Below, piece after piece: positions 1-9,522 of a stretch of 32,573 nucleotides of DNA. The stretch comes from Paracoccaceae bacterium. Lineage in GTDB: Bacteria > Pseudomonadota > Alphaproteobacteria > Rhodobacterales > Rhodobacteraceae. Location: NCBI GenBank assembly GCA_017854675.1, contig JAFMHE010000012.1:1-32573 (forward strand), in the 5' to 3' direction. The position numbers and the translations under genes were made by a program. Numbering within the stretch: the first letter of the stretch is position 1; each line of letters opens with the position of its first letter. Below the pieces are notes generated by a model. It did no database searches and had not been told where the DNA came from. It saw only the letters and a program-made list of their open reading frames with translations.

Positions 1-2
1 TG

Positions 3-1322
3 TGCGTGGCACGTCATGGCAAGATCTTGCGCCGAGGCCCCGAATTCCATCGCAACACAGATTTCGTGGATCAGATCACCCGCAGATGGCCCGATGATAT
101 GCGCGCCCAAAATGCGGTCGGTGTCTTTGTCCGCGAGGATTTTCACAAAACCGTCGCCTGCAAAGTTCGCTTTGGCACGGGCGTTGCCCATAAAGCTGAA
201 CTTGCCGACTTTGTAGGCGCGGCCCGCTTCTTTGAGGGTCGCTTCGGTTTCACCGACATTGGCAACCTCCGGGTGGGTATAAATCACGCCGGGGATAAGG
301 CCGTAGTTCACATGCCCGTGCTTACCCGCGATCACTTCCGCGACGGCCATGCCTTCGTCTTCGGCTTTGTGTGCAAGCATCGGACCTTCGATCACGTCAC
401 CGATGGCATAGACCCCTTTGACGGAGGTTTCCCACTTGTCGTTTACGGCGATCTGGCCGCGCTTGGTCATCTCGATGTTCAACGCGTCCAGACCAAGCCC
501 GTCGGTCAAAGGCTTGCGCCCTGTTGCGACCAGAACTGTATCTGCGTCGATGACATGTTCGCTGTCATCTTTGCGCAGTTTGTAGTGCACCTTGGCTTTG
601 GATTTGCTGGCTTCGGTTTTCTGGACCGCAGCGCCCATGATGAAGTTCAGGCCCTGCTTTGTCAGAATCCGTTGGAATGTTTTCTGAACCTCCGGGTCCA
701 TGCCGGGGGTGATGGCATCAAGGAATTCCACAACCGTCACTTCGGAGCCGAGACGCGCGTAGACGCTGCCCAGTTCAAGACCGATCACACCCGCACCGAT
801 CACGACCAGTTTCTTGGGCACTTTGCCCAGTTCAAGCGCACCCGTGGAGGTTACCACAATTTTTTCGTCAACCTCGACGCCGGGCAGTGATGCAGGCTCT
901 GAACCTGATGCAATGATGATATGTTTGGCCTCATGGACCTCATCGCCAACCTTGACCTTGCCCGCCTCGGGGATTGTACCCCAGCCTTTAAGCCAGTCGA
1001 TCTTGTTCTTTTTGAACAGGAATTCGATGCCTTTGGTGTTGGTGTCGATGGTGGATGTTTTATATTTCTGCATCTGGGGCCAGTCGACCGAGGGGCTTTT
1101 GCCCTTGAGACCCATTTCGGCAAAGTTGTGTTCGGCCTCATGCAGCATATGGCTGGCGTGCAGCAATGCCTTTGACGGGATACAGCCCACGTTCAGGCAG
1201 GTGCCGCCCAAGGTATCGCGCCCCTCGACGCAAGCGGTTTTCAGGCCCAGTTGCGCACAGCGGATTGCAGCGACATAGCCGCCGGGGCCGGAACCGATGA
1301 TGATGACGTCGTAACTGGACAT
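3..1322 (-). CDS. lpdA: Dihydrolipoamide dehydrogenase (E3), partial: C-terminal end runs off the left edge
   Basis: Own reverse-strand translation: start [29 protein letters not shown] (FAD-binding GxGxxG); the left-edge part reads [41 protein letters not shown], typical of the E3 interface domain. No stop before position 3. Not in the ORF track because it is open at the edge. Confidence 0.95.
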   Translation of the reverse strand, partial: MSSYDVIIIGSGPGGYVAAIRCAQLGLKTACVEGRDTLGGTCLNVGCIPSKALLHASHMLHEAEHNFAEMGLKGKSPSVDWPQMQKYKTSTIDTNTKGIEFLFKKNKIDWLKGWGTIPEAGKVKVGDEVHEAKHIIIASGSEPASLPGVEVDEKIVVTSTGALELGKVPKKLVVIGAGVIGLELGSVYARLGSEVTVVEFLDAITPGMDPEVQKTFQRILTKQGLNFIMGAAVQKTEASKSKAKVHYKLRKDDSEHVIDADTVLVATGRKPLTDGLGLDALNIEMTKRGQIAVNDKWETSVKGVYAIGDVIEGPMLAHKAEDEGMAVAEVIAGKHGHVNYGLIPGVIYTHPEVANVGETEATLKEAGRAYKVGKFSFMGNARAKANFAGDGFVKILADKDTDRILGAHIIGPSAGDLIHEICVAMEFGASAQDLAMTCHA

Positions 1323-1363
1323 GGGGATCTCCTTGAATGCGTCGGTTGGTGCGGGCGAGGGTA

Positions 1364-1418
1364 GGGGGGCCAGCCCCCCGGCGCAAGCGCCTCCCCCCGG
1401 AGGTTTATTTGGAAAATT
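1364..1418. repeat. G/C-hairpin intergenic repeat, copy A (GGGGGGCCAGCCCCCC, GCGCAAGCGC, CCCCCCGGAGGTTTATTTGGAAAA)
   Basis: Two adjacent hairpins then CCCCCGGAGG-TTATTTG; same architecture as copy B at 32469-32531. Confidence 0.7.
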
Positions 1419-1422
1419 GAAG

Positions 1423-1830
1423 TTAGAGCAGGGCAGCGATCAGCATGAACGCGGTCGCGAGGAAGCCTGCGAACCATATGAAAGAGCGGGCAGGGTTCCA
1501 GCCGAGAACGTAAGCAGGGACATAGGCGATGCGCGCGATGAAGTAGATCCATGCGCAGGCTGCGGTGAAAGAGGAGCTTTGGCCCGTGGTGTGGATGACC
1601 AGAGCGGCAATTGCGAACAGGAGCAGCCCTTGGAAATGGTTGTCAAAGGCGCGGCCAAGGCGGGCGGTTCTTTCCGACATTTCGCGGGATGGTTCCCGGT
1701 CGCGCGGCGACATCGTGTAACCCGTGCCGAGTTCCATGTTTGCGGGCACCGCATAGAGGGCGAATTGCACGAATTGCAGCAATGTAGCGAGGGTGAGGGC
1801 AGTGAGTTCTGGGGTCATGGAGACGGTCAT
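1423..1830 (-). CDS. MAPEG-family small integral membrane protein
   Basis: 135 aa, about four hydrophobic segments, typical motif ...[26 protein letters not shown]...[21 protein letters not shown]. Confidence 0.8.
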   Translation of the reverse strand: MTVSMTPELTALTLATLLQFVQFALYAVPANMELGTGYTMSPRDREPSREMSERTARLGRAFDNHFQGLLLFAIAALVIHTTGQSSSFTAACAWIYFIARIAYVPAYVLGWNPARSFIWFAGFLATAFMLIAALL

Positions 1831-1839
1831 TTCATGTAA

Positions 1840-2271
1840 TCAGGCAAACGAAATACGTCTGCCGGTTGCGAGTAGCGTGCCGCAGGCGACCCAGTCGCCA
1901 TTCTGTTTGACCATGATTTCGGATGCACCTACGCAGGTGGTTTTGCCAATCTGTTTGGCCTCCCCAATCGCCCTTAAGCGGGTACCAACCGATTTTCCAA
2001 GCATCTTGATCGTGAAATCCAATGTCGACATGGGATTGCCTGCTGGCATCGCCGACGTCACTGCAAGCATGGCAGCCATATCCCCCAGCGCGCCGACGGA
2101 ACTGGCGGCGAACGATCCCGGAGGGGCCTCCAACGCAGGGCTGAGCGGAACTTCCAGGATCACTGATCCTTTTGTTGCAGACACGATCTCAACCCCCAGC
2201 GCTGGTGCGAATGGCATCGCACCGAGCAGCGAAGACAGAAGCGCCTTGAGGTCGGCATCGCCATCACTCAT
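1840..2271 (-). CDS. PaaI-family hotdog-fold thioesterase
   Basis: 143 aa; hotdog thioesterase-like sequence ...GSFAASSVGALGDMAAMLAVTSAMPAGNPMSTLDFTIKMLG... Confidence 0.75.
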   Translation of the reverse strand: MSDGDADLKALLSSLLGAMPFAPALGVEIVSATKGSVILEVPLSPALEAPPGSFAASSVGALGDMAAMLAVTSAMPAGNPMSTLDFTIKMLGKSVGTRLRAIGEAKQIGKTTCVGASEIMVKQNGDWVACGTLLATGRRISFA

Positions 2272-2273
2272 TG

Positions 2274-3812
2274 CTACAAATCCATCAACAACCGGCGTGG
2301 GTCTTCCAACATCTCTTTGACGCGTACAAGGAACGTCACAGCGCCTTTGCCGTCGATGATCCGGTGGTCGTAGCTGAGCGAAATATACATCATCGGGCGG
2401 ATCACGATTTCACCACCGACAACCATTGCGCGGTCCTGAATTTTCGCCATGCCAAGGATACCGGACTGCGGCGGGTTCAGGATCGGCGCGGTCATTAGCG
2501 AGCCGTAGACACCACCGTTGGAGATGGTGAAGGTGCCGCCGGTCATGTCGGCCATGGTCAGTTTGCCATCACGGGCCTTTTTGCCCATGATATTGATGCC
2601 TTTTTCGATTTCGGCAAATGACATGGTATCCACGTCGCGGATTACCGGCACCACCAAGCCCGTGGGCGTGCCTGCAGCGACACCCATGTGGACGTAGTTT
2701 TTATAGATCACGTCGGTGCCGTCGATCTCTGCGTTGACCTCGGGGATCTCTTTCAGCGCATGGCAGCATGCTTTGGTGAAGAAAGACATAAAGCCCATCC
2801 GCACGCCGTGTTTCTTTTCAAAATCAGCTTTATAGGTGTTCCGGATCGCCATTACTTCGGTCATGTCGACCTCGTTAAAGGTGGTCAGGATCGCGGCGGT
2901 ATTCTGGGCTTCTTTCAGGCGGCGGGCCATCGTCTGCTTGAGGCGGGTCATCTTGACGCGCTCCTCGCGGGAGGCATCGTCAGCGGCAGACGGCGCGCGC
3001 GCTTTGGCAGGAGCGGCTGCGGGCGCGGATGATGTTGTGCCAGCGGCAAGCGCCTTGGCGACGTCCTCTTTCATCACACGGCCATCTCGGCCAGAGCCTG
3101 TGACGGCGTCGCGGTCAATGCCTGCCTCGGCCATGGCTTTCTTGGCGGATGGGGCGTCTTCGATGTCTTTGCCGCCAGATGCAGGGGCGGCTGCCGGGGC
3201 AGGCGCTGTTTCTTGAGCCGATGCGGACGCAGCGGCACCTGCACCGGATGAAATCACCGCCAGCTTGGCGGATGCCTCAACCGTACTGCCTTCTTCGGCG
3301 AGGATTTCTGTCAGGGTGCCTGCCGCCGGGGATGGTACTTCGACGCTGACTTTATCGGTTTCCAACTCGCAGAGCATTTCATCCTGCGCGACGGTATCTC
3401 CGACCTTTTTGAACCATGTTGAAACGGTGGCCTCCGTGACACTTTCGCCCAATGTGGGAACCATCACATCAACAGATGCGGCACCACTGTCCTCCTCGCG
3501 CAGTTTCACGTCTGACGCGCCTGCGTCGATGGACTTGGGGGCAGGGCTTGGCTCTTCCTTGGTCGCTGGCGCTGCGTCGCCTTCGGAGATATTGGCAAGC
3601 AGGGCGTCCACGCCAACGGTTTCGCCTTCGGCAGCAATAATCTCGGACAATGTGCCTGCAACGGGGCTGGGCACTTCGACCGTGACTTTGTCTGTCTCAA
3701 GCTCACATAGCATTTCATCGACCGCAACGGTATCGCCGGGTTTCTTGAACCATGTGGCCACTGTCGCCTCGGTCACGGATTCACCTAGTGTGGGTACGCG
3801 TACATCAGTCAT
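2274..3812 (-). CDS. odhB: 2-oxoglutarate dehydrogenase E2, dihydrolipoyllysine-residue succinyltransferase, with two N-terminal lipoyl domains
   Basis: 512 aa; two ELETDKV(T/S)VEVPSP lipoylation motifs, a peripheral-subunit-binding segment, and catalytic ...[35 protein letters not shown]. Adjacent to sucA. Confidence 0.95.
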   Translation of the reverse strand: MTDVRVPTLGESVTEATVATWFKKPGDTVAVDEMLCELETDKVTVEVPSPVAGTLSEIIAAEGETVGVDALLANISEGDAAPATKEEPSPAPKSIDAGASDVKLREEDSGAASVDVMVPTLGESVTEATVSTWFKKVGDTVAQDEMLCELETDKVSVEVPSPAAGTLTEILAEEGSTVEASAKLAVISSGAGAAASASAQETAPAPAAAPASGGKDIEDAPSAKKAMAEAGIDRDAVTGSGRDGRVMKEDVAKALAAGTTSSAPAAAPAKARAPSAADDASREERVKMTRLKQTMARRLKEAQNTAAILTTFNEVDMTEVMAIRNTYKADFEKKHGVRMGFMSFFTKACCHALKEIPEVNAEIDGTDVIYKNYVHMGVAAGTPTGLVVPVIRDVDTMSFAEIEKGINIMGKKARDGKLTMADMTGGTFTISNGGVYGSLMTAPILNPPQSGILGMAKIQDRAMVVGGEIVIRPMMYISLSYDHRIIDGKGAVTFLVRVKEMLEDPRRLLMDL

Positions 3813-3815
3813 GGT

Positions 3816-6776
3816 TCATTCTTTCTCAAGTGTCAGCGCCTCATTGATGAGGTCCGCCTGTTGTTGCTTGTGCATCGACGCCAGACCCGTGGCGGGCGAG
3901 GCAGCGGTGGCGCGGCCGGCATAGACGGGCCGTGTGTTCTTGGCTTTGATCCGGCCAAGGACCCATTCGATATTCGGCTCAATGAAGGTCCAGGCGCCCT
4001 GGTTTTTAGGCTCTTCCTGACACCAGATCATGTCGGCGTGTTTGAAACGCTCCAGCTCTTTGACCGCGGATTGCGCGGGGAAGGGGTAGAATTGTTCGAA
4101 CCGCAGCAGATAGATGTCGTCTATGCCGCGTGCGTCACGCTCTTCCAGCAGATCGTAATAGACCTTGCCGGAACACATTACGACGCGCTTGATCTTGTCG
4201 TCGGCGACCAGTTTGGTGTCTGAATTGCCGTGCTGAGCATCGTCCCACAACACGCGGTGGAAAGAGCTGCCGGTTGTGAACTCCTCCGCCGTGCTGACAG
4301 CCATCTTGTGGCGCAGCAGGGATTTCGGGGTCATCAACATCAGCGGCTTGCGGTAGCTGCGGTGCAATTGGCGACGCAGGATGTGGAAATAGTTCGCTGG
4401 TGTTGTGCAATTGGCCACGATCCAGTTGTCCCCGCCACACATGGTCAGGAACCGTTCCAGACGGGCGCTTGAATGTTCGGGGCCTTGGCCCTCGTATCCA
4501 TGCGGCATCAGGCAAACGAGACCGGACATGCGCAGCCATTTGCTCTCTCCCGAACTGATGAACTGGTCGAACATGATCTGGGCACCATTGGCAAAGTCGC
4601 CAAACTGCGCCTCCCACAAAGTCAGTGCGTTGGGTTCGGCCAGCGAATAGCCGTACTCAAAACCAAGCACCGCATATTCCGACAGCATTGAGTCGATGAC
4701 TTCGTACTCTGCCTGACCCTCGCGGATGTGGTTCAGCGGGTAATAGCGGTCCTCGTTTTCCTGATTGATCAAGGCGGAATGGCGTTGGCTGAATGTGCCG
4801 CGCGCGCTGTCTTGACCTGCAAGGCGGACTTTGTAGCCTTCGGTCAAAAGAGAACCAAAAGCCAGTGCCTCGGCTGTTGCCCAGTCAAACCCGGTTCCGT
4901 TCTCGAACATTGCGGCCTTGGCTTCCAGCAACCTGCCGACAGTCTTGTGCAGCGGGAAATTGTCGGGTGCGGTGGAGAGTGACTTGCCAACATCCGCGAG
5001 CGTCTCGGGCGCAATCGCAGTCTTGCCGCGCTGGTATTTCTTGCCGCGCTTGTCGAGGTGGGACCACTTGCCATCCAGCCAGTCGGCTTTGTTGGGGCGG
5101 TATTCCTTGCCTGCCTCGAACTCGTCGTTCATGCGTTTTTGGAAATCGGCCTTGAGGTCTTCGATTTCGCCCTCTGGGACAAGCCCGTCCTTCACCAGAC
5201 GCTCTGAATAGAGGCTAAGCGTGGTTTTCTGGCCTTTGATCTTTTTGTACATCACCGGGTTGGTGAACATCGGCTCATCGCCCTCGTTGTGACCAAAACG
5301 GCGGTAGCAGATGATGTCGATCACTACGTCTTTGTGGAACTTCTGGCGGAATTCTGTCGCGACCCGTGCGGCGTGTACGACGGCTTCGGGATCGTCACCG
5401 TTTACGTGGAAAATTGGCGCCTCAACCACCAGCGCATTGTCGGTGGGATAGGGGGAGGACCGTGAAAAGTGCGGCGCTGTGGTGAAACCGATCTGGTTGT
5501 TGACCACGATGTGCATGGTGCCGCCGGTCTTGTGACCCTTGAGGCCCGAGAGCGCAAAGCATTCGGCCACGACACCTTGACCCGCAAAGGCCGCATCCCC
5601 GTGTAAAAGCAGTGGCATAACAGCGATCCGCTGGGAATCGTTCAACTGGTCTTGCTTGGCGCGGACTTTGCCGATGACCACCGGGTTCACGGCCTCAAGG
5701 TGGGACGGGTTCGCAGTCAGGCTGAGATGCACGATATTGTCGTCGAACTCGCGGTCAGAGGACGCGCCGAGGTGATATTTCACATCGCCAGAGCCGTCTA
5801 CATCTTCGGGCTTGAAACTGCCGCCCTGAAATTCGTTGAAAATCGCGCGGTAGGGCTTTTGCATCACATTGGCGAGAACCGACAGCCGACCCCGGTGCGG
5901 CATGCCAATAACGATTTCGCGCACACCCAACTGGCCGCCGCGCTTGATGATCTGTTCCATTGCTGGGATCAGGCTTTCGCCGCCATCCAGACCGAAACGT
6001 TTGGTGCCCATGTATTTGACGTGCAGGAATTTCTCGAACCCTTCGGCCTCGACCAGCTTGTTCAGGATCGCCTTGCGCCCGTTTTTGGTAAAGGCGATTT
6101 CCTTGCCGTAGCCTTCGATGCGTTCCTTTAGCCAACCTGCTTCTTCGGGGTTGGAAATATGCATGTATTGCAGCGCAAAGGTGCCACAGTATGTGGACTT
6201 TACGATGTCCAAAATCTGCTTCATCGTCGCGATTTCGAGGCCAAGCACATTGTCGATAAAGATCGGGCGATCCATGTCGGCATCGGTAAATCCGTAGGCT
6301 TTGGCGTCCAGTTCAGGATGGTTGCCCATATCGCGCATGCCAAGCGGGTCCAGATCAGCGGCCAAATGGCCCCGGATGCGGTAGGCCCGGATCAGCATCA
6401 GCGCGCGCAGGCTGTCCAGCACGGCCTGTTTGACTTGCGCGTCGGTAATCTCTGCGCCTTTCTCGGCGGCTTTTGCCTTGATCTTGTCGCCAGCGGCCTT
6501 GGCCTCAGCGGGTTCGGGCCACATGCCTGTCAGCGCGCCCATGACATCACTTTCGGGCGAGGGCGGCCAATCACTGCGCGCCCAAGACGGGCCGGTGGCC
6601 TCTGCCTCAACCGTTTTGCGGTCATCGCCCATTGCCTTGAAAAACACATGCCACGCCTCATCGACGGAACTGGGATCAGAGGCATAGCGCGCATACATCT
6701 GTTCGAGGTAGGCGGCATTGTCGCCTTCCATAAAGGAAGATGCGTGGAAATGGTCGTTGGCAGGTTGTTCGGTCAT
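3816..6776 (-). CDS. sucA: 2-oxoglutarate dehydrogenase E1
   Basis: About 986 aa from MTEQPANDHFHASSFMEGDNAAYLEQMY; motifs GMPHRGRLSVLANVMQKPY, GDAAFAGQGVVAE, QVGFTT-like NNQIGFTTAP, RRFGHNEGDEP. Start at 6776 preferred over the ORF-track start 6809. Confidence 0.97.
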   Translation of the reverse strand: MTEQPANDHFHASSFMEGDNAAYLEQMYARYASDPSSVDEAWHVFFKAMGDDRKTVEAEATGPSWARSDWPPSPESDVMGALTGMWPEPAEAKAAGDKIKAKAAEKGAEITDAQVKQAVLDSLRALMLIRAYRIRGHLAADLDPLGMRDMGNHPELDAKAYGFTDADMDRPIFIDNVLGLEIATMKQILDIVKSTYCGTFALQYMHISNPEEAGWLKERIEGYGKEIAFTKNGRKAILNKLVEAEGFEKFLHVKYMGTKRFGLDGGESLIPAMEQIIKRGGQLGVREIVIGMPHRGRLSVLANVMQKPYRAIFNEFQGGSFKPEDVDGSGDVKYHLGASSDREFDDNIVHLSLTANPSHLEAVNPVVIGKVRAKQDQLNDSQRIAVMPLLLHGDAAFAGQGVVAECFALSGLKGHKTGGTMHIVVNNQIGFTTAPHFSRSSPYPTDNALVVEAPIFHVNGDDPEAVVHAARVATEFRQKFHKDVVIDIICYRRFGHNEGDEPMFTNPVMYKKIKGQKTTLSLYSERLVKDGLVPEGEIEDLKADFQKRMNDEFEAGKEYRPNKADWLDGKWSHLDKRGKKYQRGKTAIAPETLADVGKSLSTAPDNFPLHKTVGRLLEAKAAMFENGTGFDWATAEALAFGSLLTEGYKVRLAGQDSARGTFSQRHSALINQENEDRYYPLNHIREGQAEYEVIDSMLSEYAVLGFEYGYSLAEPNALTLWEAQFGDFANGAQIMFDQFISSGESKWLRMSGLVCLMPHGYEGQGPEHSSARLERFLTMCGGDNWIVANCTTPANYFHILRRQLHRSYRKPLMLMTPKSLLRHKMAVSTAEEFTTGSSFHRVLWDDAQHGNSDTKLVADDKIKRVVMCSGKVYYDLLEERDARGIDDIYLLRFEQFYPFPAQSAVKELERFKHADMIWCQEEPKNQGAWTFIEPNIEWVLGRIKAKNTRPVYAGRATAASPATGLASMHKQQQADLINEALTLEKE

Positions 6777-6799
6777 TGGAAGGTATCTCCAAACTGGGT

Positions 6800-7183
6800 C
6801 TAGCGGCAATAAAAGTACTGAATTCTCAGGTCTTTCGTTTGAGCAAGTACTGAAGGTGGCGCATTCTTTATGACCAATCCTTCATCTCGGTCCACACGAT
6901 CAAATGTCACGCGCCGATATCTGCACATACGTTCACGAGCAGCGGCAAGTCTCTGCTGCGAAAGCCGATCCGAAGAATACATAACAGTGTATTGTTTTGG
7001 ACGGGGACTGTAGCTGATGCTCAAAATTGATCCATCGTCTACGCCGGTTATCAGAGCAAGCTTTTCGGAGCTATCGGCGGTAGGCTTTCCTCCCGTGTCA
7101 AATTCACCCGATGACGTGGGCGTGCAAGCCGCAGCGGCCACACACATCAACGGGATAAATATGAAACGCGACAATTGCCTCAC
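6800..7183 (-). CDS. Small predicted lipoprotein of unknown function between sucD and sucA (GTG start overlapping the sucD stop)
   Basis: 127 aa, N-terminal [25 protein letters not shown] resembles a lipobox; 4-nt GTGA overlap with sucD. Confidence 0.75.
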   Translation of the reverse strand: MRQLSRFIFIPLMCVAAAACTPTSSGEFDTGGKPTADSSEKLALITGVDDGSILSISYSPRPKQYTVMYSSDRLSQQRLAAARERMCRYRRVTFDRVDRDEGLVIKNAPPSVLAQTKDLRIQYFYCR

Positions 7184-8067
7184 CCCTTTGCAATCGCTTC
7201 TTTGACAGCTTCGCCCAGTGTGGCGGGGCTTTCGGCGACCGTGATACCTGCGGCTTTCATCGCTTCGATCTTGTCCTCGGCACCGCCTTTGCCGCCTGCG
7301 ACAATCGCGCCTGCGTGGCCCATGCGGCGGCCGGGAGGGGCTGTGCGGCCCGCGATGAAACCCGCGGTGGGTTTCCAGCGGCCTTTCTTGCGCTCGTCGG
7401 CAAGGAACTGTGCGGCTTCTTCTTCGGCGGAGCCACCGATTTCACCGATCATGATGATGGATTGTGTTTCAGGGTCGGCAAGGAACATCTCAAGTACGTC
7501 GATGTGCTCTGTGCCTTTGATTGGGTCGCCGCCGATGCCCACAGCGGTGGACTGGCCGTAACCCAGATCGGTGGTCTGTTTGACCGCCTCGTAGGTCAGC
7601 GTGCCGGAGCGCGAGACGACGCCGCAAGAGCCGCGTTTGTGGATGTGGCCGGGCATGATGCCGATTTTACATGCGTCCGGTGTGATTACGCCGGGGCAGT
7701 TGGGGCCGATCAGGCGCGACTTGGAGCCCTCAAGCGCGCGCTTGACGCGCATCATATCGAGAACAGGGATGCCTTCGGTGATGCAGACGATCAATTCCAT
7801 TTCGGCGTCGATCGCCTCAAGGATTGAATCGGCGGCAAAGGGCGGCGGCACATAGATCACAGAGGCATTGGCACCCGTGGTATGACGCGCCTCGTGGACG
7901 GAGTTGAAGACCGGCAGGTCCAGATGTGTCTGGCCGCCTTTGCCGGGGGTCACGCCGCCGACCATCTTGGTGCCATAAGCAATCGCCTGTTCGGTGTGGA
8001 ACGTGCCCTGCGAGCCGGTGAGGCCCTGACAGATGACTTTGGTGTTTTCGTCTACGAGTACGGCCAT
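7180..8067 (-). CDS. sucD: Succinyl-CoA synthetase alpha subunit
   Basis: 295 aa; [72 protein letters not shown]. Confidence 0.98.
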   Translation of the reverse strand: MAVLVDENTKVICQGLTGSQGTFHTEQAIAYGTKMVGGVTPGKGGQTHLDLPVFNSVHEARHTTGANASVIYVPPPFAADSILEAIDAEMELIVCITEGIPVLDMMRVKRALEGSKSRLIGPNCPGVITPDACKIGIMPGHIHKRGSCGVVSRSGTLTYEAVKQTTDLGYGQSTAVGIGGDPIKGTEHIDVLEMFLADPETQSIIMIGEIGGSAEEEAAQFLADERKKGRWKPTAGFIAGRTAPPGRRMGHAGAIVAGGKGGAEDKIEAMKAAGITVAESPATLGEAVKEAIAKG

Positions 8068-8196
8068 GTGAGGCTTTTCCTTGTGTTATTCGGTCTTAAG
8101 TGGCGTGAGCAAAGGCGATGCATGCCCACATAGAAAGAAGCTGAGAATGGGAGCGATCCATTGTCGGCGGTGAGTGTCGGGTGCGCGTTACATACG

Positions 8197-9003
8197 TCAT
8201 GCAGATACCCCAGTCGGCAATTTGCGCAAGAGAACTGAAATGTTGTCATCGACCGGTCGTGTGACCTTGTTGATCAACGTTGTGCCAAAGCCTGCGCGCG
8301 CAACAGTGTCGCGCAAGGTTTCAAGCGTGAAATAATTTACGTGATCGGGATAGCGGAAACCGCACCATTTGGGTCCGATGACTTTGCGGTTCACAGAGCC
8401 GTAGTTTGGCACGCGGACGAACACAGCGCCGGTGTGTTTGAGCGCGCGGTGCGCGCCGCGCAGCACGCCCATGACGTCCGTTTCATGTTCCAGATAAGAA
8501 AACATCACGATGCCGTCGAATTGTTCTGGCTCAAAGTCATGGATCGCCTCGGCGCCTGCGCCATGCAGGCAATACCCACCGGCGGCGCGCATGACCTTGT
8601 CCGCATGCGCGTGCAACGCCGTCGATAGTTCGATCCCGTAAGGCGTCATCGGCGCGGTGATCCTGTCCCCTGCGCCACATCCGATGTCGAGGACATGACC
8701 ATCGTTGAACCAGCGCCTGAAGCTGCTGGTTTTGTCACGGGTCATGCCAAATGCGGTGCGGATACGGCGGATGGCAGGGCTGAGCGGGGTAGAACCCTTG
8801 GAGGCCTTCTTTTTCTTGACGTAGGTCTTCTCCCACGCAAAGTCCTCTTCCAAGGCCTCATAGGCAGGGGGATTGCGCAAGTATGTCAATTCGCAGTTAT
8901 CGCAGGTCACTATTTGCCAAGGGTCGGGTGAATAGGCCGCAATTGGTACTGCGTTGGTACCATCACAGGTCGGGCAATTGCGCAAGGATACGGTGTCTTT
9001 CAT
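8197..9003 (-). CDS. Class I SAM-dependent methyltransferase with N-terminal CxxC...CxxC zinc-ribbon-like segment
   Basis: 268 aa; CPTCDGTN...IVTCDNCELTYLRNPP, then HVLDIGCGAGDRI (motif I). Confidence 0.85.
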   Translation of the reverse strand: MKDTVSLRNCPTCDGTNAVPIAAYSPDPWQIVTCDNCELTYLRNPPAYEALEEDFAWEKTYVKKKKASKGSTPLSPAIRRIRTAFGMTRDKTSSFRRWFNDGHVLDIGCGAGDRITAPMTPYGIELSTALHAHADKVMRAAGGYCLHGAGAEAIHDFEPEQFDGIVMFSYLEHETDVMGVLRGAHRALKHTGAVFVRVPNYGSVNRKVIGPKWCGFRYPDHVNYFTLETLRDTVARAGFGTTLINKVTRPVDDNISVLLRKLPTGVSA

Positions 9004-9518
9004 CCGGCATCCTCCAGACCCAGCCCGTCATAAAGCCTGTCAACCGCCATAAAGGTCTGGCGCCCGGATGCGGTGTCGCGGGTGCCGACATGAACAACCG
9101 CAACACGGCCGCGCAATAGTTCGCGACCTTCAATCAGCACGGTTTCGTCCAGAACGCGATGGGTGTCCGGCAATGCGATCAACGCGCCGAATACGGGCGG
9201 CGTCTGCATCTGAATGCGCAATTCTTCTATCGCGCGGTCCGCGTGGTCCCCGTCGAACGCCACTTCGCAACGGCGCTCAATGCCGGGCGGGGCATCTGCG
9301 GGGCGTGGCTCAAGACTGTCGTCCCAAAAAGTCAGCACAAACGGGGCGACATCCGCGCCCATGTTCCGCCGCGCTTGGGTCTCTGTCTGGTATGCCTTGA
9401 AACACCATGTGTTGAAGGCAGTGATGGCATTGCCTGCGATGTCCCCCGCCCACGCACCACTGCCTGCCCCGCAAAGGGCAGCCAGCGACAGCGCAAAGGC
9501 AGGGAACGTCACACGCAT
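9000..9518 (-). CDS. Exported protein of unknown function
   Basis: 172 aa; signal peptide MRVTFPAFALSLAALCGAGSGAWAG; 4-nt overlap with the methyltransferase gene; 4-nt gap after sucC. Confidence 0.75.
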   Translation of the reverse strand: MRVTFPAFALSLAALCGAGSGAWAGDIAGNAITAFNTWCFKAYQTETQARRNMGADVAPFVLTFWDDSLEPRPADAPPGIERRCEVAFDGDHADRAIEELRIQMQTPPVFGALIALPDTHRVLDETVLIEGRELLRGRVAVVHVGTRDTASGRQTFMAVDRLYDGLGLEDAG

Positions 9519-9522
9519 CTGC

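Noticed and set aside
6-890. 294-aa plus-strand ORF at the left end
   Set aside because: Antisense to lpdA, which translates cleanly across the same region on the minus strand.
3265-3924. 219-aa Ser/Thr-rich plus-strand ORF
   Set aside because: Antisense to the lipoyl/linker region of odhB; Ser/Thr/Val richness is the complement of Ala/Glu/Asp codons.
8052-8249. 65-aa minus ORF between the methyltransferase gene and sucD
   Set aside because: Overlaps the 3' end of the methyltransferase gene and the sucD start; no protein-like features, though the 129-nt gap itself could hold a promoter.
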